NCBI GenBank assembly: GCA_016932895.1
Contig: JAFGCA010000288.1
Location: 1-9,770, forward strand
Direction of reading: 5' to 3'
DNA length: 9,770 nucleotides
Origin: Sedimentisphaerales bacterium
Lineage (GTDB): Bacteria; Planctomycetota; Phycisphaerae; Sedimentisphaerales; SG8-4
A program made the position numbers and the translations under genes. The notes under the pieces were generated by a model. That model was not told the DNA's origin. It did not search any database and was given only the letters and a program-made list of their open reading frames with translations. Below, one piece after another: positions 1 to 6,821 of the stretch (position 1 is the stretch's first letter; each line of letters starts with the position of its first letter).

Positions 1-1752
1 CACGTCACGCTCAAGGGCCTGACGTTCGCGCACAACCGCTACGTCCTGCCCGCGACCGGATACGCCCCCTTCCAGGCCGCCTACGCGACCGACGCGGTCG
101 TCATGGCCGACGGCGCCCGCCACGTGACGATTGCCGACTGCGAGATCGCTCACACCGCCATCTACGGCGTGTGGTTCCGCCAGGGCTGCCAGCACTGTCG
201 GCTGGAACGGTCCTACCTGCATGACCTCGGCGCCGGCGGCGTCCGCATCGGCGAAGGCCAAATCCGCGCCGACGAGAACTCACGCACCAGCCACGTCACG
301 GTGGACAACAACATCATCCGCGCCGGCGGCCGCATCTACACCTCCGCCGTCGGCGTCTGGATCGGCCAGAGCGGCGACAACACCGTCACGCACAACGAAA
401 TCGCCGACTTCTTCTACACCGGCCTGTCCGTCGGCTGGCGCTGGGGCTATTCCGACAGCCTCGGCAAACGCAACAACCTCAGCTACAACCACGTCCATCA
501 CATGGGCTGGGGCGTCCTCAGCGACATGGGCGGCATCTACACGCTCGGCCCGTCCGAGGGGACCGTCGTCGGCAACAACATCTTCCACGACATCTACGCC
601 TACTCCTACGGCGGCTGGGGCCTCTACACCGACGAGGGCAGCACCGGCATCGTCATGGAAAACAACCTCGTCTACAACACCAAGACGGGCAGTTTCCACC
701 AGCACTACGGCAAGGAGAACATCATCCGCAACAACATCATGGTCAACAGCCTGCTCCACCAGGTCCAGGCGACCCGCGTCGAGGAGCACCTGTCGTTTAC
801 GTTCGAGAAGAACATCGTCTACTGGGAGACCGGCCCCCTGCTGGCCGGGCGCTGGCCCCAGGTCAAGGTCGAGATGGACAACAACTGCTATTGGAACGCC
901 GCCGGCAAGGAGATCGACTTCTCCGGGATGTCCCTGGCCGATTGGCGAGAGAAGCTCGGCCGGGACAAGCACTCGGTCATTGCCGATCCGCTCTTCGTCG
1001 ATCCGGCCGGCCACGACTTCCACCTGAAGCCCCGCTCTCCCGCCTTCAAGCTGGGGTTCAAGGAATTCGACTACGGCAAAGCCGGCGTCTACGGCGATCC
1101 GGCCTGGATCGAGAAGGCCAACGAAGTGACCTACCCGCCGCTGGAATGGGCGCCGGACCCGCCGCCGGCGGCCGTCCACGACGGTTTCGAGAAGACGCCC
1201 GTGGCCCAAAAGCCACGGGCCCAGGTCAACGTCGAGAACAAAGGGGACGCCATCGTCGTGACGGATGAGACCGCCGCGGCCGGCAAGCACAGCCTCAAGA
1301 TCACCGACGCCGAGGGCCTCCAGCACGCGTACAACCCGCACTTAGTCTATGCCCCGAATCACGGCACGGGAACGACCCGCTGCGCGTTCGATCTGCGGAT
1401 CGGCGAGGGCGCCTCGATCAATCACGAATGGCGCGACTGGCGGGGGTCGCCCTACCGCGTCGGGCCCAGCTTCTGGATCAACGGCACGAGCCTCCAGGTC
1501 GCCGGAAAGACCCTGCTGGAACTGCCCTTGAACCGGTGGGTACACTTCGAGATCACCGCCGGCCTCGGCGGCAGCGGCAGCGACACCTGGAACCTCGCGG
1601 TCACCCTCCCCGGCCGGTCGCCCCGCCACTTCGCCAACCTCAAGAACACCCGCGCCCCATTCGAGAAACTCACCTGGCTCGGCTTCACCTCCAACGCCAC
1701 CACCGAAACCACCTTCTACCTCGACAACCTGACCATCGAGAATCAGTCCTGA
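1..1752 (+). CDS. Right-handed parallel beta-helix protein, possible GH141-type glycosidase (5' end missing)
   Basis: The frame is open from base 1 to the TGA at 1750-1752, giving 583 residues, so the true start and any signal peptide lie upstream; the first in-frame ATG (103) is internal to the fold. Residues 1 to about 345 are Asn-rich short-strand repeats of a right-handed parallel beta-helix ([43 protein letters not shown]), the fold of pectate lyases and many glycosidases. The segment with [17 protein letters not shown] and [14 protein letters not shown], ending in [10 protein letters not shown], resembles what I remember of GH141 proteins (founding member a fucosidase/xylanase), but I cannot confirm this without a search. 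From about residue 393 a second domain follows, with alternating beta-strands and a final [10 protein letters not shown] strand typical of concanavalin A-like jelly-roll modules; it is probably carbohydrate-binding. The protein probably acts outside the cytoplasm. The gene converges on the microprotein gene, and no T-rich terminator is visible between them. Confidence 0.9.
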   Translation, partial: HVTLKGLTFAHNRYVLPATGYAPFQAAYATDAVVMADGARHVTIADCEIAHTAIYGVWFRQGCQHCRLERSYLHDLGAGGVRIGEGQIRADENSRTSHVTVDNNIIRAGGRIYTSAVGVWIGQSGDNTVTHNEIADFFYTGLSVGWRWGYSDSLGKRNNLSYNHVHHMGWGVLSDMGGIYTLGPSEGTVVGNNIFHDIYAYSYGGWGLYTDEGSTGIVMENNLVYNTKTGSFHQHYGKENIIRNNIMVNSLLHQVQATRVEEHLSFTFEKNIVYWETGPLLAGRWPQVKVEMDNNCYWNAAGKEIDFSGMSLADWREKLGRDKHSVIADPLFVDPAGHDFHLKPRSPAFKLGFKEFDYGKAGVYGDPAWIEKANEVTYPPLEWAPDPPPAAVHDGFEKTPVAQKPRAQVNVENKGDAIVVTDETAAAGKHSLKITDAEGLQHAYNPHLVYAPNHGTGTTRCAFDLRIGEGASINHEWRDWRGSPYRVGPSFWINGTSLQVAGKTLLELPLNRWVHFEITAGLGGSGSDTWNLAVTLPGRSPRHFANLKNTRAPFEKLTWLGFTSNATTETTFYLDNLTIENQS

Positions 1753-1847
1753 GACCGGATCCCGGAAGTCCCGAACCAACATCACCGCTCAGGCGCCTGT
1801 GCCAAGGGCTGAAGTGAAACACCTCCGGAAAGTGTCCCTCCGACGAA

Positions 1848-1946
1848 TTACCTGTTCTTCTTCTCCCGCTTCGCCTGTCGCTTCTCTTTCGTGGTCTTCT
1901 GGGGCGATTTCTTCTTCTCTTTTCTCGTGTCTCTCGATTTTGCCAT
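1848..1946 (-). CDS. Lys/Arg-rich 32-residue microprotein
   Basis: ATG at 1946-1944, TAA at 1850-1848, 32 codons. The protein starts MAKSRDTRKEKKKSPQ, ends KREKKNR, and has about half its residues as Lys or Arg. An AGGAGA Shine-Dalgarno sequence lies 8 nt upstream of the ATG, which is much better than expected for a chance ORF. The pattern MAKxRDxRKExKKxP followed by KEKRxAK resembles small basic hypothetical proteins I have seen in many bacterial genomes; their function is not known to me. With this charge and no hydrophobic segment it is likely cytoplasmic and could bind RNA, ribosomes or DNA, but that is inference. It lies about 260 bp downstream of the FG-GAP gene on the same strand and probably has its own promoter. 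A longer Glu-rich reading frame overlaps it in another phase and lacks a comparable ribosome binding site. Confidence 0.72.
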   Translation of the reverse strand: MAKSRDTRKEKKKSPQKTTKEKRQAKREKKNR

Positions 1947-1954
1947 ACCGGTTA

Positions 1955-1960
1955 TCTCCT
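1955..1960 (-). promoter_or_regulatory. Shine-Dalgarno site of the microprotein gene
   Basis: AGGAGA on the minus strand with an 8-nt spacer to the ATG at 1946. This near-consensus site at ideal spacing fixes the start and the frame of a gene that is otherwise too short to trust. Confidence 0.7.
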
Positions 1961-1996
1961 GTACCTCTGGTGGACGAATGTAAATGACGCCAAAGG

Positions 1997-2025
1997 TATG
2001 TACTTAGCCATATTCGCGCTGACAA
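1997..2025 (-). promoter_or_regulatory. Possible promoter of the microprotein gene
   Basis: TTGTCA at 2025-2020 matches the -35 consensus at 5 of 6 bases. A 17-nt spacer leads to TACATA at 2002-1997, a weak -10 (3 of 6). Distance to the ATG at 1946 is 50 nt, which suits a short 5' UTR. The region is AT-richer than the surrounding genes. The weak -10 keeps confidence low. Confidence 0.3.
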
Positions 2026-2111
2026 TGCAATAGGCATGTTGCGAAACCAGGCGTCTTCTCACCCGGTGGCAAGGTCGGATTCCGCCGGCCGGGCAGCACG
2101 GGATGCGCAGA

Positions 2112-2143
2112 CGGGCGGAAACTATGCAGGACAATCCCGCCCG
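2112..2143. repeat. Inverted repeat 3' of the FG-GAP gene
   Basis: CGGGCGG at 2112-2118 and CCGCCCG at 2137-2143 form a perfect 7-bp GC-only stem around an 18-nt loop, about 65 nt past the FG-GAP stop codon. No T-run follows on either strand, so it is not a classical intrinsic terminator. It could stabilise a 3' end or bind a protein, or be chance in GC-rich DNA. Confidence 0.35.
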
Positions 2144-2206
2144 GGTGACAAAGACACGCGACAAAGTGCCTCGGAGCCCGGAGCGATTCCAGATGCGTGC
2201 GCTATT

Positions 2207-3532
2207 CTACGGCTGGCGCAGGAAGAGCCAAATCCACCCGTGACTTTCGTATTCGCGCGGGAGCTTGCCGCGCAGTTCGCTCATGCGTTGACTGACCTCT
2301 CTCATTTCCTCGTAGATCTTCTCCTGCTCCTCCTGGGTGCGGTCGCGTGAGCCGCTCCGCAGTTTCTGAATGACCTTGCCGTATCGCTCGCGAATCGGCT
2401 CCAATTCCTTGCGGATCCGTTCGTGCTCGGCCTTTTCCTCGGCCGTGGGCTCGGGCAGGTCGGGCTTCTGGGTCGCGTAGTCCCCCACGAGCAGATCGAG
2501 CCGGCCGTCGCCGTTCCAATCCGCGGTGAAGACCTTGGACCGATTCCCGCGCCGTGCCTCTTTCGGGGCGTTTGCTCCATAGCCCACCTCGCCGGGCGCG
2601 ACGAGCTGGACGGCGGCAGCCAATTTCGGCGATTTGGCGGAACCCGTGTTGCGGAAAAGCAATACACTGCCATCATTGGCGCCGACGAGCAAGTCAAGAT
2701 CGCCATCGCCGTCCCAATCGGCCGGATGGGGTCCGGCGCGACTGGACACACGCAACGGCTCACCCCCTGCCTCAAGTTGGCGGTCCTTGCCGAAAGCATA
2801 CGATTTCGCGGTGCCCTCGTTGGGGATCAGGTGCACGTTGCCGCCGATGTCACCCACGATCAGGTCGTAGTCGCCGTCACCGTCCCAATCGACCGCCCGC
2901 ACGGTGGAGGCCGTACCGGTCGTGGCGATAGGCTTTTCCGGCGTACTCTTGATGCGTTTTCCGCGATACTTGACGAACGTCCCCTCGTCGGTTCGCTCGA
3001 ACTCGGCATGTCCACGGATGAGAAGTCCCTCGCCGCCGGGTCGCTCTTCGATCCCGCCGCCGATGTTGATGAGATTCCCCTCCTTGTCCTTGATCATCTC
3101 GCCGGCCGCGAAGGAGCCGTCCGCCGTACCTCGGAACCAATACAACTCGCCGGGCCAGGAGCCTGAGAGAATGTCCTGATGTCCATCGTCGTCGAGGTCC
3201 ACAACATGTGGACCGAATCCGATGCATCACCCACTGGGGACGCGGCCGTCCTCGACGCCTTCCTTGAATTTGACCCCGGCCGCCAGCTTGGGCTCGGCGC
3301 TCGTCCCTTCGTTGCGATAGATCCACAGGAGACCCTGGCCAAACTGCCCGACCAGCAAATCCTGGACCCCATCCCCGTCAAAGTCAGCCACGCATGGTGC
3401 GGCATGGCCAATCTCCGTGTCGATGGGCTTGCCATCGGCCTCCAAACGAATCGGCGCTGCCAGCTCGCTGCCCCCTGCAATACCTGCCGAAATGCCCACT
3501 ACGGTCAAGACAGCCAAAAGTGTTCTCAGCAT
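2207..3532 (-). CDS. Exported FG-GAP/VCBS repeat beta-propeller protein with in-frame UGA (candidate selenoprotein)
   Basis: ATG at 3532 has a GGGAG ribosome binding site 6 nt upstream; an in-frame ATG at 3571 has no comparable site. TAG is at 2209-2207, giving 441 residues if the in-frame TGA at 3229-3227 (codon 102) is read through. Residues 1-21 are a signal peptide (MLRTLLAVLTVVGISAGIAG), so the protein is exported. Five calcium-binding DxDxDG-type loops mark FG-GAP/VCBS propeller blades: DFDGDG near 50, DLDDDG near 112, DWDGDG near 215 and 272, DWNGDG near 338. Residues about 361-426 are a highly charged helical, coiled-coil-like insert, after which GWIWLFLRQP appears to close the last blade. 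Upstream of the TGA the sequence reads GRVPSG and downstream CIGFGPHVVDLDDDG, all in one phase, so this is a single codon event and not a frameshift. A hairpin follows immediately. The alternative is a nonsense mutation or sequencing error, making this a pseudogene. Ligand and role are unknown. Confidence 0.85.
3196..3214 (-). promoter_or_regulatory. SECIS-like hairpin downstream of the in-frame UGA
   Basis: On the mRNA, GGUCCAC, loop AUGUU and GUGGACC make a perfect 7-bp stem starting 12 nt after the UGA, with the apical loop beginning 19 nt after it. Bacterial SECIS elements lie inside the coding region just 3' of the UGA; in E. coli fdhF the upper stem-loop starts, as I recall, about 11 nt after it. 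The usual loop rule asks for a G in the first two loop positions. Here G is third in a 5-nt loop, or second if A and U close the loop to UGU. The structure is seen directly; the SECIS role is inferred. Confidence 0.5.
3227..3229 (-). other. In-frame UGA, candidate selenocysteine codon
   Basis: Codon 102 of the FG-GAP gene is TGA, preceded by a Gly codon and followed by TGC (Cys), ATC, GGA. If decoded as selenocysteine it would give a vicinal Sec-Cys pair. The reading frame is open for 101 codons before it and 339 sense codons after it, with family features on both sides. No sel genes lie in this window, so the decoding machinery cannot be confirmed here. Confidence 0.5.
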
Positions 3533-3904
3533 CCTGGTCTCCCTTCGGTTAAGGTCAAAGACAAGCCGCATAGGTGTTCACTATCCGACTCCGCTCAGCA
3601 TACCAGAATCCATCCCGGCACGGCAAGGCCCCTGGACGGAGGTTTTCCGCTTTTCTCTGAAAGGTAGACTCGATCAAGACCGTACCTGTGTGTGAGAGTT
3701 CTGCCGAATCTGGATGCGGTCCTTCGCCGGCTTCTGGGGTGGCAGCGCCAAGCGCCAGCCTGGCGATGGGGAACTTGTCTGCTGCGTGTGGAGTTATACA
3801 AGCCCCGGGCGTTGCGCCATCGCCAAGCCCTTCGGACTTGACGTTGCCACGCGCGTGACAGGATGGCTTCACAGCCCCCCGTTCCTCGCGAGGTGACGCG
3901 GAGG
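3533..3904. other. Intergenic gap between polA and the FG-GAP gene
   Basis: About 370 bp without a convincing gene. It holds the probable FG-GAP promoter at its distal end, a 7-bp tandem duplication AGCGCCA at 3744-3757 that runs into a CGCCA-GCC-TGGCG hairpin (3753-3765), and a 4-bp stem with a GUGA tetraloop (minus strand) about 35 nt past the polA stop. No T-run follows these stems, so I see no clear intrinsic terminator for polA. Short ORFs on both strands lack ribosome binding sites and family features. Confidence 0.6.
3597..3626 (-). promoter_or_regulatory. Probable promoter of the FG-GAP gene
   Basis: TTGCCG at 3626-3621 (4 of 6), an 18-nt spacer and TATGCT at 3602-3597 (4 of 6) preceded by TGG, which supplies an extended -10 TGn motif. 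The predicted start of transcription leaves a 5' UTR of about 58 nt before the ATG at 3532. Confidence 0.42.
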
Positions 3905-6646
3905 CTACTTGTCGGAGAGCCAGGAGGGTCCCTGCGAGACATCGACTTTGAGCGGGACGTCGAGCTGCATGGCAGTGGTCATTTCTTCGGCGATCCACCG
4001 CGCGTGTTGGTCGGCCTCGGCGGCGGGCAGCTCGAAGACCAGCTCGTCGTGGACCTGCAAGAGCATCCGGACCGGCAGGCGTTCGGTCTGGATCTTTCGG
4101 TGAATGCTCAGCATCGCCAGCTTGATCAGGTCGGCGGCGGAGCCCTGGATCACGGTGTTGACGGCGAGCCGCTCGGCCTGGGCCCGCCGGCCGGCGTTTC
4201 GGATCTTGAGGTTGAGAATCTTGCGGCGCCGGCCCAGAATCGTCTCGGCGTACCCCGTCTGCCGGGCCTTCTCGACGCACTCGTCGAGGAAGGCGCGGAT
4301 CGACCCGTACCGCGCGAAATAATCCTCGATGAACTGCCTGGCCTCGGCCTGGCTGATCCCGACGCTGCGTGAGAGCCCGAAGGCCCCCTGCCCATAGATG
4401 ATGCCGAAGTTGACCGCCTTGGACTTCGAGCGCATCTCGCCGGTGACTTCGTCGAGCCCGACGCCGTAGATCTGCGAGGCGACGAACCGGTGGATGTCCC
4501 GATCGGCGGCAAAGGCCGCCAACAGCGCCTCGTCTTTCGAGAAATGCGCCAGCAGGCGCAGCTCGATCTGCGAATAATCCGCGCTGAGAATGCAATCGCC
4601 CGGGTTTTCGGGCACGAAAGCGCCTCGGATCTTGCGGCCCAACTCCGTGCGTATGGGAATGTTCTGCAGGTTGGGATCGCTGGACGAAAGCCGGCCCGTG
4701 GCAGTGACGGTCTGGTTGAAAGACGCGTGCAGGCGCCCGGTCCGCGGGTTGATCATCGCGCCGAGCTTGTCGGTATAGGTGTTCTTGAGCTTGCTCAGCG
4801 TGCGGTGCTCCAGCACCAGATCGGCAATCGGGTGCTGGTCGGACAGTTGTTCGAGGACGCCGGCGTCGGTGCTGCGCCCGGTCTTGCCGACGCGCGTGGA
4901 TTTAAGACCCAGCTTGTCGAAAAGGATCTCGGCGAGCTGCTTGGGCGAATCGATATTGAAGACCTGCCCGGCCTCCTTGTAGATGCGCTCGGCCAGAAAT
5001 CCCAGCGCATCGCTCAGCTCGCCCGACATGCTGCGCAAAAGGGCCGTGTCGAGCGAAACGCCGTTGTACTCCATCTCGGCCAGGACCTCGACCAGCGGCA
5101 TCTCGACCTCGCGAAACAGCTTCGCCAGCAGCGGCTCTTCTTCCAGGCATTCGTTGAGATACAGGTACAGTTGCCAGGTAACGTCCGCATCCTCGGCGGC
5201 GTATTCGCCGGCGGTCGGCAGATCGACCAGATCGAAGGTAAGCTGGTTCTTGCCCTTGCCGATCAGCGCGACGATGGGAACGCACTCGTAGTTGAGGTAA
5301 TCCAGGGCCATCGCATCCATCGCATGGCTGGTGCGTCCCGGATCGAGACAGTAGGACGCCACCATCGTATCGAAGTAGATGCCCCCCACCGGCATCCTGG
5401 CGTTGCGTAGCACGAGCAGGTCGTACTTGATGTTCTGGCCGATCTTCCGGACACTCTCGTCGGCCAGGATCGGAGCCAGCGCTTCGCGCACCGTCGCGAC
5501 ATCCAGGTGCCTTGCCCCCAGGGGCCCCTTCACCGGCACGTAGTACGCCCGGTGCGGCTCCCAGCAGAAGGACAGGCCCACTAAATCCGCCCGCATCGGA
5601 TCGACGGCGGTCGTTTCGGTGTCCACGGCGAAGAGTTTCTGCTTCTTCAACTCGCCCACGAAGCTCTCAAACTTCTCCTTCGTGTCGACCAGCTCATACG
5701 CGTGCTCGACCGTTTTGGCCGAGGCCGGCTCGATCCCGGCGTACTTCGTAGCCACCGGCGCAGGGGTATCGGCCGGCACGTTCGCTTCCCCCTGCAACCC
5801 GAGTTGAGTCAGCAGCCGGCTGAAGCCCAGCTCGGCGAAAACCATCCCGAGCCGGGCCCTGTCCGGCTCGCACAGCGCCAGGGCACCGTAGTCGACGTCT
5901 ATCGGGACACCGCAATCCAATGTCACAAGCTTGCGGCTCAGGTACGCCTGCTCCTTCGTATTGCGGATGTTCTCGCCGCGCTTGCCCTTGATCTCGTCGG
6001 CATGCTCGTAGAGGTTGTCCAGATCGCCATACGTGCGAATCAGCTCGCGGGCGGTCTTCGGCCCGATCAGCGGCACGCCCGGCACGTTGTCGGCGGTGTC
6101 ACCTTCCAGCGCCAGACAATCGACGACCTGTCCCGGCGCAATTCCCATCTCCTCTTGCATCAGCGCCGCGTCGGTGATCTTGCCCGTCTTGAGATCGAGG
6201 GTGCGGACGCGCTGCCCCACTAATTGCAGGAGGTCCTTGTCCTTGGAACAGATCACCGTATCGATATCGTCCGCGGCCGCCCTCCTGGCCAGGGTCCCGA
6301 TGACGTCGTCGGCCTCGAAGCCTTCGACGCGCAAGATCGGGATGCGCAAGGCCTCTAAAATCTGCTCGATCCGCGCGATCTGAGGGGGCATGTCATCGGG
6401 CATGGGCGGGCGATGGGCCTTGTAGTCCGGGTACATCTCGCTGCGAAACGTCGGCGCGGCGGCGTCCATCGCCACGGCCAGCATGTCCGGCCGGTATTTC
6501 TCGATCAGCCCCAGCACCGCCATGGTGAAGATGTAGGTCGCCTTGGTCGGCTCGCCGGAGGGGCTGGTGAGCTGCTGTCCCATCGGCGCAAAATACGCCG
6601 CATAGATGTGCGCGTGACCGTCAATGATATAGAGCGTCCTGGGCAT
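3905..6646 (-). CDS. polA: DNA polymerase I
   Basis: 913 residues, the usual length. The enzyme removes RNA primers and fills gaps in lagging-strand synthesis and excision repair. The 5' nuclease (residues 1 to about 290) keeps DGHAHIYAAYFA, PDYKAHRPPMP, EADDVIGTLA, SKDKDLLQLV and GDTADNVPGVPLIGPKTA. The proofreading domain (about 310-500) is intact: exo I D342-T-E344, exo II N405xxxD409, exo III Y482xxxD486. The polymerase (about 510-913) has motif A D690-YSQIELR, the O-helix R739xxxK743xxxF747xxxY751 and motif C H866-D-E868. Phe747 is the position that in the family disfavours dideoxynucleotides. The start at 6646 (MPRTLYIIDG) matches the family; the frame extends upstream to 7030 but that part overlaps the divergent gene and its promoter. 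An in-frame GTG at 6655 falls inside the predicted -10 box. There is no strong ribosome binding site, and the promoter suggests a leaderless transcript. Confidence 0.98.
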   Translation of the reverse strand: MPRTLYIIDGHAHIYAAYFAPMGQQLTSPSGEPTKATYIFTMAVLGLIEKYRPDMLAVAMDAAAPTFRSEMYPDYKAHRPPMPDDMPPQIARIEQILEALRIPILRVEGFEADDVIGTLARRAAADDIDTVICSKDKDLLQLVGQRVRTLDLKTGKITDAALMQEEMGIAPGQVVDCLALEGDTADNVPGVPLIGPKTARELIRTYGDLDNLYEHADEIKGKRGENIRNTKEQAYLSRKLVTLDCGVPIDVDYGALALCEPDRARLGMVFAELGFSRLLTQLGLQGEANVPADTPAPVATKYAGIEPASAKTVEHAYELVDTKEKFESFVGELKKQKLFAVDTETTAVDPMRADLVGLSFCWEPHRAYYVPVKGPLGARHLDVATVREALAPILADESVRKIGQNIKYDLLVLRNARMPVGGIYFDTMVASYCLDPGRTSHAMDAMALDYLNYECVPIVALIGKGKNQLTFDLVDLPTAGEYAAEDADVTWQLYLYLNECLEEEPLLAKLFREVEMPLVEVLAEMEYNGVSLDTALLRSMSGELSDALGFLAERIYKEAGQVFNIDSPKQLAEILFDKLGLKSTRVGKTGRSTDAGVLEQLSDQHPIADLVLEHRTLSKLKNTYTDKLGAMINPRTGRLHASFNQTVTATGRLSSSDPNLQNIPIRTELGRKIRGAFVPENPGDCILSADYSQIELRLLAHFSKDEALLAAFAADRDIHRFVASQIYGVGLDEVTGEMRSKSKAVNFGIIYGQGAFGLSRSVGISQAEARQFIEDYFARYGSIRAFLDECVEKARQTGYAETILGRRRKILNLKIRNAGRRAQAERLAVNTVIQGSAADLIKLAMLSIHRKIQTERLPVRMLLQVHDELVFELPAAEADQHARWIAEEMTTAMQLDVPLKVDVSQGPSWLSDK

Positions 6647-6653
6647 GGCCGCC

Positions 6654-6682
6654 ACTCTATGACCTGCCAGGGACCCTGTCAA
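6654..6682 (-). promoter_or_regulatory. polA promoter, possibly leaderless
   Basis: Perfect -35 TTGACA at 6682-6677, a 17-nt spacer and -10 TAGAGT (4 of 6) at 6659-6654. The initiation point about 7 nt past the -10 falls at or next to the A of the polA ATG (6646), leaving essentially no 5' UTR. Confidence 0.6.
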
Positions 6683-6716
6683 GCCGCAGCCACGCGACTC
6701 TACGTTGTTCGCCGAC

Positions 6717-6745
6717 TTGTCGCTACGCCAAGGATGTGATAGATT
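6717..6745 (+). promoter_or_regulatory. Promoter of the GH172 gene
   Basis: TTGTCG at 6717-6722 (4 of 6), a 17-nt spacer and TAGATT at 6740-6745 (4 of 6) preceded by TGA, an extended -10 TGn motif. Predicted start near 6752, giving a 5' UTR of about 70 nt to the ATG at 6822. It is divergent from, and does not overlap, the polA promoter; the two -35 boxes are 34 bp apart. Confidence 0.5.
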
Positions 6746-6821
6746 GCGGCACATTCGACTTTGATCCGATGCCGGCGCTGGGAAGGGGTGCCGGAAAACC
6801 GGAATATTGAAAGGAACTCTG

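Noticed and set aside
280..1341. Long 353-codon ORF on the minus strand
   Set aside because: It is antisense to the beta-helix gene, Val/Asp/Ala-rich low-quality translation typical of the GC-rich complementary frame, with no ribosome binding site or domain.
3199..3232. Frameshift splitting the FG-GAP gene into two genes
   Set aside because: The two open parts are in the same phase (27 nt between the TGA and the downstream GTG), so one codon, not an indel, separates them.
4490..5410. 306-codon plus-strand ORF
   Set aside because: It lies wholly antisense to conserved polA domains and is a compositional shadow.
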